Assembly: GCF_001854325.1 (NCBI RefSeq)
Contig: NZ_CP017754.1
Location: 930,001 to 994,000, forward strand
From: Cupriavidus malaysiensis
GTDB lineage: Bacteria; Pseudomonadota; Gammaproteobacteria; Burkholderiales; Burkholderiaceae
DNA length: 64,000 nucleotides
Reading direction: 5' to 3'
Positions 1-9,829 of this stretch are shown here, piece after piece. Positions within the stretch are counted from its first letter, which is position 1. Each line of letters starts with the position of its first letter. The position numbers and the translations under genes are program-made. Under the pieces are notes generated by a model, which made no database searches, had not been told where the DNA came from, and saw only the letters and a list, made by a program, of their open reading frames with translations.

Positions 1-507
1 ACCATGCTGGTGCGCGGCGACCTCGATGCCATCACCGGCTTCACCTTCACCTCGATCCTGAATCTCAATGCGCGCGGCGTGAAGGACGAGGACATCGTGG
101 TGCTGCCGTATCCGCAGTACGGCGTGAAGATGTACGGCAACGCCGTGGTGGTGTCCGAGGACTTCCTGAAGAAGAACCCCGAGGCGGTCAGGGGCTTCCT
201 GCGTGCCTTCGCCAAGTCGGCGCGCGACGTGATCGCGCATCCGGAAGAGGGCGTCAAGGCGATCAAGGCGCGCGACGGCATCATCGACGAGAAACTCGAG
301 TTGAAACGCCTGAAGATCGCGCTGGATGGCGTGGTCAAGTCGCCCGACGCGCGTGCCGAGGGCTTCGGCCGCATCAGCAAGCCGCGCCTGTCGCTGATGG
401 CCTCGCAGGTAGCCGACGCCTTCGCCACCAAGGGCCGCATCAATCCGGATGCGGTCTGGACCGACGCCTATCTGCCCGGCGCGGCGGAACTGGATGTGCT
501 GCGATGA
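1..507 (+). CDS. ABC transporter substrate-binding protein, NMT1/SsuA type (5' end outside window)
   Basis: The reading frame is open from base 1 to a TGA at 505-507, so only the C-terminal ~168 residues are present; the first ATG in view (position 4) is internal. The visible part looks like lobe 2 and the C-terminal helices of periplasmic binding proteins of the NMT1/THI5/SsuA superfamily, with a run of charged helices and an ending that resembles aliphatic sulfonate, taurine and pyrimidine-precursor binding proteins. The stop overlaps the ATG of the ATPase gene (ATGA at 504-507), so the two are translationally coupled, and a permease follows. Binding-protein, ATPase and permease together form an importer. 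The ligand cannot be read from the sequence. Confidence 0.85.
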   Translation, partial: TMLVRGDLDAITGFTFTSILNLNARGVKDEDIVVLPYPQYGVKMYGNAVVVSEDFLKKNPEAVRGFLRAFAKSARDVIAHPEEGVKAIKARDGIIDEKLELKRLKIALDGVVKSPDARAEGFGRISKPRLSLMASQVADAFATKGRINPDAVWTDAYLPGAAELDVLR

Positions 508-1364
508 GCGCGACGTCCGCCATGCTGCGTGCCGGCGCGCCAGCGGCCACGGCTACCTCCACCGTCGCCACCACGCCGTTCGTCGAATTCAACCGGGTCT
601 GGCTGGCTTATAACGACGAGCTGGCCCACCGGGGCGAGTTCGCCGTCGAGGACGTCTCGCTGCGTGTCGAGCCCGGTGAGTTCATCGCCATTGTCGGCCC
701 GTCCGGCTGCGGCAAGTCGACCTTCATGAAGCTGGCCACCGGCCTGCGGCCGGCCACGCGCGGCGTGGTCAAGGTCGCCGGCGAGAAGGTCACGGGGCCG
801 CTGCAGCAGGTCGGCATGGCCTTCCAGGCGCCCACGCTGCTGCCCTGGCGCACCACGCTGGACAACGTCATGCTGCCGCTGGAGATCGTCGAGCCCTATC
901 GCTCGACCTTGCGCGCGCGCCGCGACGAGTACGTGGCGCGTGCGCGCGAACTGCTGCGCACGGTGGGGCTGGCCGGCTACGAGGACAAGTACCCCTGGCA
1001 GCTCTCGGGCGGCATGCAGCAGCGCGCCTCGATCTGCCGGGCCTTGATCCACCAGCCGCGCATGCTGCTGCTGGACGAGCCCTTCGGCGCGCTCGACGCC
1101 TTCACGCGCGAGGAACTCTGGTGCGTGCTGCGCGACCTGTGGCAGGCCCAGCGCTTCAACGTGATCCTGGTCACGCACGACCTGCGCGAAGCCGTGTTCC
1201 TGGCCGACACCGTCTATGTGATGAGCCAGCGGCCGGGCCGCATCCTGCTGCGCAAGGAGATCGACCTGCCGCGCCCGCGTGACCTCGACCTGACCTACAC
1301 CGAACCCTTCGCCGAACTCGTGCACGCGCTGCGCGAGAAGATCGGCCACGTACGCCAGCACTGA
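504..1364 (+). CDS. ABC transporter ATP-binding protein, SsuB/TauB-like
   Basis: Cytoplasmic ATPase of a nitrate/sulfonate/taurine-class importer, 286 residues. Walker A GPSGCGKST lies at about residues 65-73, the Q-loop at FQAPTLLPW, the ABC signature LSGGMQQR near residue 168, Walker B MLLLDEPFGALDA near 190 and the switch histidine in VTHDLREA. The first ~25 residues are Ala/Thr-rich and absent from the core family, so translation might begin later, but the ATG at 504 overlaps the upstream stop and suits coupling. The stop overlaps the permease ATG at 1364. The family is clear; the substrate (sulfonate, taurine, nitrate or a pyrimidine precursor) is unknown. Confidence 0.93.
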   Translation: MSATSAMLRAGAPAATATSTVATTPFVEFNRVWLAYNDELAHRGEFAVEDVSLRVEPGEFIAIVGPSGCGKSTFMKLATGLRPATRGVVKVAGEKVTGPLQQVGMAFQAPTLLPWRTTLDNVMLPLEIVEPYRSTLRARRDEYVARARELLRTVGLAGYEDKYPWQLSGGMQQRASICRALIHQPRMLLLDEPFGALDAFTREELWCVLRDLWQAQRFNVILVTHDLREAVFLADTVYVMSQRPGRILLRKEIDLPRPRDLDLTYTEPFAELVHALREKIGHVRQH

Positions 1365-2137
1365 TGATGACGATGACCTCCGCCCAGCAACGCCGCGTGC
1401 AGCGCGTGGCCCCGTGGATCCTGCTCGGCGCCGTGCTGGTGCTGTGGCAGGGCGCCTGCCTCGTGTTCGACGTGTCGGACTTCATCCTGCCCAGTCCCGC
1501 CAGCATCGCCACGGCGCTGTTCCAGTACTGGGATGTGATCGGCGGCCACGCCTGGCGCACCTTCTGGACCACCATGGCGGGCTTCGCGCTGGCCATCGGC
1601 GTGGGCGTGGTGCTGGGCCTGGTGATGGGCTCCTCGCGCCTGGCCTATGCCGCGGGCTACCCGCTGATGACGGCCTTCAACGCGCTGCCCAAGGCCGCCT
1701 TCGTGCCCATCCTGGTGGTGTGGTTCGGCCTTGGCGTGGGGCCGGCCATCCTGACCGCCTTCCTGATCTCCTTCTTCCCTATCATGGTCAACATCGCCAC
1801 CGGGCTGGCCACGCTGGAGCCGGAGCTGGAGGACGTGCTGCGGGTGCTCGGCGCCAAGCGCCGCGACGTGCTGTTCAAGGTCGGCCTGCCGCGCGCGATG
1901 CCGTTCTTCTTCGCCTCGCTGAAGGTGGCGATCACGCTGGCCTTCGTCGGGACCACCGTTTCCGAGATGAACGCCGCCAACGAGGGGGTCGGCTATCTGC
2001 TGGTCTCGGCCGGCTCGGCGATGAAGATGCCGCTGGCCTTCGCCGGCCTGGTGGTGATCGCGGTGATGGCGATGCTGATGTACGAGCTGTTCGCCGTGCT
2101 GGAGAAGCGCATGACGGGGTGGGCGCACCGGGGCTAG
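1364..2137 (+). CDS. ABC transporter permease, SsuC/TauC-like
   Basis: Inner-membrane permease of the same importer, 257 residues with about six hydrophobic segments. The cytoplasmic EAA-type coupling loop is visible as LGAKRRDVLFKVGLPRAMPF at about residues 160-180, which docks on the ATPase. Its start overlaps the ATPase stop by one base, and a second in-frame ATG follows immediately at 1367. It is the last gene of the transporter operon: the next gene (Lrp-type) is convergent. The 211 bp to that gene are noncoding and hold a tandem TGCACCA-like repeat near 2230 but no clear U-tailed terminator. Confidence 0.93.
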   Translation: MMTMTSAQQRRVQRVAPWILLGAVLVLWQGACLVFDVSDFILPSPASIATALFQYWDVIGGHAWRTFWTTMAGFALAIGVGVVLGLVMGSSRLAYAAGYPLMTAFNALPKAAFVPILVVWFGLGVGPAILTAFLISFFPIMVNIATGLATLEPELEDVLRVLGAKRRDVLFKVGLPRAMPFFFASLKVAITLAFVGTTVSEMNAANEGVGYLLVSAGSAMKMPLAFAGLVVIAVMAMLMYELFAVLEKRMTGWAHRG

Positions 2138-2348
2138 TGTGCCGGGGCCAGGCATCGGCCCGCAGCGGGAGGGAAGCGAGCTGGCGGCATGGTGAGCCCT
2201 GTCGCGCTTGCGCAAGCCGGCCGGTGTGCAGATGCACCAGTGCACCAAAGGCATTGGTCAAGTACAGTGTCTTGGCTCCCTCTCCCGCAAGCAGGAGAGA
2301 GAGCCAGCCGGCGCGCTGCAGATCCCGCCGCGCTCGCCGAAGCCGGCC

Positions 2349-2819
2349 CTAGGCGTAATCCAGCGGCAGCGCGGTGGTGTACTTGATCTGCTCCATCGCG
2401 AAACTGGAGCTGACGTCGGCCAGTTCCGCTCCCTGGATCAGCTTCTTGTAGACACGGTCATAGGCGGCGATGTCCGGCACGACCACCCGCAGCAGGTAGT
2501 CGGTGTCACCGGCCATGCGATAGAACTCGGTCACTTCGGCGATGGAGGCGACCAGTGCGTGGAATTGCTTCAGCCACCGGTCGTTGTGCTGGCTGGTGCG
2601 TACCGAGACGAACACGGTCACGCCGACATTGAGCCGGGCCGGGTCCAGCAGCGCCACCCGCTTGCGGATCACGCCGCTTTCCTCCAGCTTCTGTACGCGG
2701 CGCCAGCAGGGCGTCGCGGTCAGTCCGACGCGCTCGCCGAGTTCCGCCACCGGCACGGTGGCGTCGTCCTGCAGGATTTCCAGTATCTGTCTGTCGTAGC
2801 GGTCCATGTCCTGGTTCAA
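2349..2819 (-). CDS. Lrp/AsnC family transcriptional regulator
   Basis: 156-residue protein of normal family length. The N-terminal winged helix-turn-helix spans about residues 5-60 and includes LDDA-like DNA-reading helices ending in TPCWRRVQKLEESGVI. It is followed by the RAM/ligand-binding domain with the family's D-Y-L-L-R-V-V core. A second possible start (MDRYDRQ) lies four codons in; both are compatible with the fold. It is transcribed away from the LysR gene at 2977, and the 157-bp gap would hold both promoters. Proteins of this type often answer to an amino acid, and glutamate uptake and degradation genes lie close by, but a direct link is inference. Confidence 0.93.
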   Translation of the reverse strand: MNQDMDRYDRQILEILQDDATVPVAELGERVGLTATPCWRRVQKLEESGVIRKRVALLDPARLNVGVTVFVSVRTSQHNDRWLKQFHALVASIAEVTEFYRMAGDTDYLLRVVVPDIAAYDRVYKKLIQGAELADVSSSFAMEQIKYTTALPLDYA

Positions 2820-2976
2820 CGCGTGGCGCGGGTCGCCGGGGTCGGCGGGCGCATTGGAGGGGTAGAGGCGTTTATTCTATGGCTTGGATTTCCCGCGGGG
2901 TGGAAAATCATTCCTGATATGAGCGAAGATCGGGCATTTCCTTCCCTCGCTGCCGCCCGGTGGATAATGCTGCCCC

Positions 2977-3924
2977 ATGGAAATCAAATGGCTTGAAGAC
3001 TTCGTCAGCCTGGCGGAAACGCACAGCTTCTCGCGCTCGGCCGAACTGCGCCATGTGACGCAGCCGGCTTTTTCACGGCGTATCCAGTCGCTCGAGGCCT
3101 GGGTGGGCACCGAACTGATCGACCGCTCCAGCTATCCGACCCGCCTGACATCGGCGGGGAAAGTCTTCTATGAACAGGCGCTGGCCATGCTGGCCCAGGT
3201 CAGCGAGACGCGCGCGCTGATGCGCGGACAGCGGTCGTCCAATGGCCTGGTGCTCGAATTCGCCGTGCCGCATACGCTGTCGCTGACCTTCTTCCCGGAA
3301 TGGCTCAAGGCATTGGAGGGCAAGCTCGGCACGCTGCCGTGCCGGCTGCGCGCGCTCAACGTGCATGATGCCGTGCTGATGCTGGTGGAGGGAGGTTGCG
3401 ACCTGGTCATGGTCTATCACCATGCGCGCCAGGCCATCCAGCTCGATCCGGCCCACTACGACATGCTGGTGCTCGGGGTCGAGCGGCTGTCGCCCTACAG
3501 CGCGCCGGACGCGGATGGCAAGCCCCTGTACCGGCTGCCCGGCACGGAGCGCAAGCCCGTGCCCTTCCTCAGCTACACCGCCAATGCCTTCCTCGGGCGC
3601 ATGGTCGACCTCCTGCTGGCCGACAGCGGCGAGGACTTCAAGCTCGACAAATGCTACGAGACGGACATGGCAGAGGCGCTCAAGGTGATGGCGCTGGCCG
3701 GCCACGGCATGGCCTTCCTGCCGGAGAGCGCGGTGCGCGACGAGGTGGCGCAGGGCCGCCTGGTGCGTGCCGAAGCGGCGCGCGCGGCACCGCTTTCCAT
3801 CGAGATGGAGATCCGCCTGTACCGGGCCCGGCCTGGCGAGGGTGGGGTCGAGCGGCGCGGCGGCCCGGCACGGCGCAAGCGGCAACTGGTCGACCAGGTC
3901 TGGGCCAGTCTGAGCGAGGCCTGA
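2977..3924 (+). CDS. LysR family transcriptional regulator
   Basis: 315 residues. A LysR-type helix-turn-helix occupies residues 1-60 (LEDFVSLAETHSFSRSAELR, then QPAFSRRIQSLE) and the rest is the periplasmic-binding-protein-like effector domain. Near the C-terminus it has an Arg-rich stretch (GPARRKRQL) that is less usual. The gene is followed 164 bp later by gdhA on the same strand. That gap contains a perfect 5-bp-arm palindrome (3995-4009), so control of gdhA by this regulator is a reasonable inference. The inducer is unknown; glutamate or 2-oxoglutarate would fit the neighbours. Confidence 0.93.
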   Translation: MEIKWLEDFVSLAETHSFSRSAELRHVTQPAFSRRIQSLEAWVGTELIDRSSYPTRLTSAGKVFYEQALAMLAQVSETRALMRGQRSSNGLVLEFAVPHTLSLTFFPEWLKALEGKLGTLPCRLRALNVHDAVLMLVEGGCDLVMVYHHARQAIQLDPAHYDMLVLGVERLSPYSAPDADGKPLYRLPGTERKPVPFLSYTANAFLGRMVDLLLADSGEDFKLDKCYETDMAEALKVMALAGHGMAFLPESAVRDEVAQGRLVRAEAARAAPLSIEMEIRLYRARPGEGGVERRGGPARRKRQLVDQVWASLSEA

Positions 3925-3994
3925 AGAGAGCGAGCGGAGCCCCGGGAGGCGCCGGCAGCCTGGCTTGGCGGCGGGAGCGCAGGGTGTCAAGGTT

Positions 3995-4009
3995 ATGCAG
4001 GATTTGCAT
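3995..4009. promoter_or_regulatory. Inverted repeat upstream of gdhA, possible LysR operator
   Basis: ATGCA-GGATT-TGCAT is a perfect inverted repeat 80 bp before the gdhA start and 71 bp after the LysR gene stop. Its length and dyad symmetry resemble LysR-type sites. The assignment to this regulator is inference from position only. Confidence 0.35.
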
Positions 4010-4088
4010 GACGGGATGAGCAATCGGCATTGGATTCCGCCTTCGGCGCTCGCCTAAGCTAGCGGCACCTTGTCACCGGAACCCAACG

Positions 4089-5396
<1,308 letters not shown>

Positions 5397-5456
5397 GCGG
5401 AGAGGCCCCACCCGATCGGTTTGATGCAATGCACCATTCCTGATCGTGATGCACAA

Positions 5457-5491
5457 AAAAGCGGCTGCCGTCCCCCACGGCAGCCGCTTTT
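5457..5491 (+). terminator. Rho-independent terminator after gdhA
   Basis: A 15-bp perfect stem, AAAAGCGGCTGCCGT paired with ACGGCAGCCGCTTTT around a CCCCC loop, followed by TTTT and CCTTT. It separates gdhA from gltI, so gltI needs its own promoter in 5492-5654. The best match I see there is TTGTCT (5563-5568) and TACTAT (5588-5593) at 19-bp spacing, which is weak. Confidence 0.93.
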
Positions 5492-5654
5492 CCTTTATGC
5501 CGCGACTTTGATGCGGTGCGCAAGCCTTGACCAGGATCGGGGGCAATTAGGGGAAAAACCCGTTGTCTTGAGTGACGCGCTAAGCAATACTATTTCATCG
5601 GCGGGATGTGGCTTTATCTGCCCCGTCCAGTCTCTTCATGGTCAAGGAGAACAC

Positions 5655-6554
5655 ATGAATTTTGCCAAGTTGGCTACCGCGATGGTGGCGGTCGGTTTGC
5701 TGTGCGGTACGGCTCAGGCCGCTGAGGAACTGACGGGCACGCTCAAGAAGATCAAAGATACCGGCGTGATCACGCTTGGCGTGCGGGATTCTTCGATCCC
5801 CTTCAACTACAACCTGGGCGGCGTGCGCCAGGTCGGCTATTCCTACGACATCAACATCAAGATCGTCGAAGCCATCAAGGACAAGCTGAAGCTGCCGAAC
5901 CTGCAGGTCAAGGAAATCCCGATCACCTCGCAGAACCGCATCCCCCTGCTGCAGAACGGCACCATCGATATCGAGTGCGGCTCGACCACCAATAACCTCG
6001 AGCGCCAGAAGCAGGTTTCGTTCACCGACACCATCTTCATCATCGGCACCCGCATCATGGTGAAGAAGGACGGCGGCATCAAGGACTGGGCCGACCTGAA
6101 GGGCAAGAACGTCGTCACCACCGCCGGCACCACGTCGGAGCGCCTGCTGCGCAAGATGAACGACGACCAGAAGCTGGGCATGAACATCATCAGCACCAAG
6201 GACCATGGCCAGTCGTTCCTGACGCTGGAGTCCGGCCGTGCGGTGGCCTTCATGATGGATGACGCGCTGCTGTATGGCGAGCGCGCCAAGGCCAAGAACC
6301 CGTCCGACTGGATCGTGGTCGGCAAGCCGCAGTCGCGCGAGGCCTACGGCTGCATGATCCGCAAGGATGACGCACCGTTCAAGAAGGTCGCCGACGGCGT
6401 GATCGCCGGCCTGATGAAGGACGGCAGCATCAACACGATGTACACCAAATGGTTCATGCAGCCGGTACCACCGAAGGGCCTGAACCTGGACTTCCCGCTG
6501 TCCGACGACATGAAGGCACTCTTCAAGAACCCGAACGACAAGGCACTTGACTGA
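5655..6554 (+). CDS. gltI: Glutamate/aspartate ABC transporter periplasmic binding protein
   Basis: Captures glutamate/aspartate in the periplasm for GltJKL. 299 residues: a Sec signal peptide of about 22 residues (hydrophobic core LATAMVAVGLLCG, cleavage after TAQA) and then a type 3 solute-binding domain with RDSSIPFNY and YSYDINIKI early on. The start at 5655 is chosen because AAGGAG stands 8 bases before it and the signal peptide begins there; the frame is open further upstream without a plausible initiation site. It is followed by a U-tailed hairpin and then gltJ, a layout expected to give more binding protein than membrane subunits. Confidence 0.95.
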   Translation: MNFAKLATAMVAVGLLCGTAQAAEELTGTLKKIKDTGVITLGVRDSSIPFNYNLGGVRQVGYSYDINIKIVEAIKDKLKLPNLQVKEIPITSQNRIPLLQNGTIDIECGSTTNNLERQKQVSFTDTIFIIGTRIMVKKDGGIKDWADLKGKNVVTTAGTTSERLLRKMNDDQKLGMNIISTKDHGQSFLTLESGRAVAFMMDDALLYGERAKAKNPSDWIVVGKPQSREAYGCMIRKDDAPFKKVADGVIAGLMKDGSINTMYTKWFMQPVPPKGLNLDFPLSDDMKALFKNPNDKALD

Positions 6555-6574
6555 TCGGGGCTGAACGGGAGTGC

Positions 6575-6606
6575 GAAACGGAAGGCGAGTCCTTCCGTTT
6601 CTTTTT
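6575..6606 (+). terminator. Intra-operon terminator between gltI and gltJ
   Basis: GAAACGGAAGG and CCTTCCGTTTC form an 11-bp perfect stem around CGAGT, followed directly by TTTTT. It lies 21 bp after the gltI stop and 11 bp before the gltJ start; GAGG, right after the T run, serves as the gltJ ribosome-binding site. Probably partial readthrough sets subunit stoichiometry, and it may also protect the gltI 3' end. Confidence 0.85.
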
Positions 6607-6617
6607 GAGGACGCATC

Positions 6618-7346
6618 ATGAACTACACATGGCATTGGGGAGTCTTCCTCGAGCAGGCCGCGCAGAACGAGACCTACCTGGACTGGATGATTTCCGGGCT
6701 GAAGGTCACGATCGCGCTGGGCCTGTCCTCGTGGATCATCGCTCTGGTCATCGGCTCCGTGCTCGGCGTGCTGCGCACGGTGCCGAACAAGCTGCTGGCC
6801 GGCATCGCGGCGACCTACGTCGAGATCTTCCGCAATATTCCGCTGCTGGTGCAGCTCTTCATCTGGTACTTCGTCGCGCCCGAACTGCTGCCCGGCGGTG
6901 AGACCTTCAAGCAGATGAATCCGTTCGCCCAGCAGTTCCTGGCGGCCATGCTCTGTCTGGGTACCTTTACTGCGGCGCGTGTCTGCGAACAGGTCCGCTC
7001 GGGCATCAATTCGCTGCCGCGCGGGCAGAAGAATGCCGGCCTGGCGATGGGCTTCACGCTGGCGCAGACCTACCGCTACGTGCTGCTGCCGATGTCCTTC
7101 CGCATGATCGTGCCGCCGCTGACCTCGGAATTCCTGAACATCTTCAAGAATTCCGCCGTGGCGTCGACCATCGGCCTGCTCGAGCTGGCCGCGCAGGGCC
7201 GCCAGCTGGTGGACTACACCGCGCGCCCGTATGAATCCTTCATCGCGGTGACGGTGATGTACGCGCTGATCAACCTGACCGTGATGCTGTTCATGCGCTG
7301 GGTCGAGGCCCGCACCCGCGTGCCCGGCTTCATCAGCAGCAAATAA
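6618..7346 (+). CDS. gltJ: Glutamate/aspartate ABC transporter permease GltJ
   Basis: First of two membrane subunits of the polar amino-acid importer, 242 residues with a HisM/GltJ-type MetI domain. Signature segments are YVEIFRNIPLLVQLFIWYF (~residues 71-89) and the EAA-type loop RGQKNAGLAMGFTLAQTYRY in the second half. Start codon ATG at 6618 follows GAGG at suitable distance. gltK begins 9 bp after the stop, behind AAGGAG. It is expected to pair with GltK to form the transmembrane channel. Confidence 0.95.
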   Translation: MNYTWHWGVFLEQAAQNETYLDWMISGLKVTIALGLSSWIIALVIGSVLGVLRTVPNKLLAGIAATYVEIFRNIPLLVQLFIWYFVAPELLPGGETFKQMNPFAQQFLAAMLCLGTFTAARVCEQVRSGINSLPRGQKNAGLAMGFTLAQTYRYVLLPMSFRMIVPPLTSEFLNIFKNSAVASTIGLLELAAQGRQLVDYTARPYESFIAVTVMYALINLTVMLFMRWVEARTRVPGFISSK

Positions 7347-7355
7347 GGAGAAGCC

Positions 7356-8035
7356 ATGGCCTATCAATTCGACTTCTCCTCGATCAACCCCGAGTCGCTG
7401 TCCGTGCTCGGCGAGGGCATGATGCTGTCGCTGAAGATCACCGTCACCGCGGTGGTGGTCGGCATCGTCTGGGGCACGCTGCTGGCGATGATGCGGCTGT
7501 CGTCGGTCAAGCCGCTGAGCTGGTTCGCGAAGAGCTACGTGACCCTGTTCCGCTCAGTGCCGCTGGTGATGGTGCTGCTGTGGTTCTTCCTGATCATCCC
7601 GCAGGTGCTGCAGAAGGTGTTCAGCCTGTCGGCGGCCTCGGACCTGCGCATGACCTCGGCGCTGGTGGCGTTCTCGCTGTTCGAGGCGGCCTACTATTCC
7701 GAGATCATCCGCGCCGGCATCCAGAGCGTGTCGCGCGGCCAGATGTTCGCCGCGCAGGCGCTGGGCATGTCGTACGGGCAGACCATGCGGCTGGTGATCC
7801 TGCCGCAGGCCTTCCGCAATATGGTGCCGCTGCTGCTGACCCAGGGCATCATCCTGTTCCAGGACACCTCGCTGGTCTACGTCAGCGCGCTGGCCGACTT
7901 CTTCGGGCAGGCCTACGGCATCGGCGAACGTGACGGACGCATCGTCGAGATGCTGCTGTTCGCCGGCCTGGTCTATTTCGTGATCTGTTTCTCTGCCTCG
8001 CTGCTGGTCCGGCGCTATCAGAAAAAGGTGGCCGT

Positions 8036-8039
<4 letters not shown>
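7356..8039 (+). CDS. gltK: Glutamate/aspartate ABC transporter permease GltK
   Basis: Second membrane subunit, 227 residues, same MetI-like fold as GltJ. It has [14 protein letters not shown] (~residues 68-81) and an EAA loop [20 protein letters not shown] strong AAGGAG precedes the ATG. The stop overlaps the gltL start (ATGA at 8036-8039), so the permease and ATPase are translationally coupled. Confidence 0.95.
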
Positions 8040-8770
<731 letters not shown>

Positions 8771-8798
8771 AGCGCGGCGGCAGGTCGCGCCGGAATGG

Positions 8799-8825
8799 AA
8801 AAGGGACGCCTCGGCGTCCCTTTTT
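8799..8825. terminator. Terminator between convergent gltL and amidotransferase genes
   Basis: AAAAGGGACGCC - TC - GGCGTCCCTTTTT: a stem of about 12 bp with T runs on both strands, so it can terminate transcription from both sides. It sits 29 bp after gltL and 21 bp beyond the stop of the minus-strand gene. Confidence 0.9.
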
Positions 8826-8845
8826 GCTGCCCGTACTTCAGCGCT

Positions 8846-9676
8846 TCAGGTGCAGGCGGTATTGGCCGCGTTCTTGGCCTGCACCTCGGGCGGGATCGGC
8901 ACCGACAGCGTCATGGTCGGCAGGCCGTTCTCGAACATGATCAGCTCGCCCGGTTCGAAGGCGGTCCAGGTCTCGTTGTCCGTCAGCGGCGCGGTGGCGA
9001 TCACCGCCACGCGGTCCTCCGGCGTGGTGACCTGGGCGAAGTCGATCGACAGGTCGGCGTCGATCAGGTGGGCGGTGGAGAAGGGCCACTGCCGCACCAG
9101 ACGGTACAGGCGCGTGGAACAGTGGGCGAACAGGGCCTGGCCGTTGCTCAGCAGGTAATTGAAGACGCCGTGCAGGGTGATGTCGCGCGTGATGTCGGCG
9201 AGCGCGTGGCACAACTCGTTCAACGGCGGCTGCGAGCCGGGGAAACGCTTGCGCAGGCCCTGCATCAGGGCGCAGAAGGCGAGTTCGCTGTCGGTGTCGC
9301 CCACCGGCTGGTAGACCCCGGACAGGAAAGGGTGGTAGCCCTTCAGGTCGCCGTTGTGGGCGAAGATCCAGTGCCGGCCCCACAGCTCGCGCATGAAGGG
9401 GTGGCAGTTTTCCAGCAGCACGGTGCCCTGGGTCGCCTTGCGGATATGCGAGATGACGTTCTTCGACTTGATCGGGTAGCGCTTGATCAGGTCGGCCACC
9501 GGCGAGGTGCCGGCCGACTGGTTGTCGATGAACAGGCGGCAGGCCTTGTCTTCGAAGAAGGCCACGCCGAAGCCGTCGGCATGGTGGTCGGTGACGCCGC
9601 CGCGGGCGGCGAAACCGGTAAAGGAGAACGTCACGTCGGTCGGCGTGGCGCAGTTCATGCCTAGCAGCTGGCACAT
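8846..9676 (-). CDS. Class II glutamine amidotransferase, YafJ-like
   Basis: 276 residues beginning MCQLLGMN, so Cys2 is the expected N-terminal nucleophile after Met removal. The start at 9676 is fixed by that requirement, although the frame is open much further upstream inside ttuC. Other Ntn-amidotransferase marks: DHHADGFG, ISHIRKATQG and FAHNGDL near residues 100-125. These hydrolyse glutamine to glutamate and ammonia, and no synthase domain is attached. Stand-alone YafJ-type proteins have no firmly assigned acceptor. The gene is divergent from the tartrate dehydrogenase gene (153-bp gap) and convergent with gltL. Confidence 0.92.
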   Translation of the reverse strand: MCQLLGMNCATPTDVTFSFTGFAARGGVTDHHADGFGVAFFEDKACRLFIDNQSAGTSPVADLIKRYPIKSKNVISHIRKATQGTVLLENCHPFMRELWGRHWIFAHNGDLKGYHPFLSGVYQPVGDTDSELAFCALMQGLRKRFPGSQPPLNELCHALADITRDITLHGVFNYLLSNGQALFAHCSTRLYRLVRQWPFSTAHLIDADLSIDFAQVTTPEDRVAVIATAPLTDNETWTAFEPGELIMFENGLPTMTLSVPIPPEVQAKNAANTACT

Positions 9677-9829
9677 GGCGGAGCACCGGGGCGGCAGCGG
9701 ACTGCCGCTTTGCAATAGAATGCAGCTATTATCCCGCGCGGCCGGATCGCTGCCAAGCGCGGCCGCCAGGGCCGTGCCGGCCGGGTTCCCGCCCCCTCCC
9801 GACCCCCAGGCCGCCAGGCCTTCCCGCAC

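Noticed and set aside
2208..2996. 262-codon plus-strand frame across the Lrp-type gene
   Set aside because: Antisense to a clear regulator gene, with a low-complexity translation.
5397..5456. NtrC-like TGCACCA half-site near 5430 upstream of the gdhA terminator
   Set aside because: Only one half matches and it lies before the terminator of gdhA, too far from the gltI start to be convincing.
5421..5654. Upstream extension of gltI
   Set aside because: It would run through the gdhA terminator and precede the signal peptide; the ATG at 5655 has AAGGAG.
5595..7367. 590-codon minus-strand frame over gltI and gltJ
   Set aside because: Shadow of gltIJ with the same His/Gln/Arg-rich composition and no ribosome-binding site.
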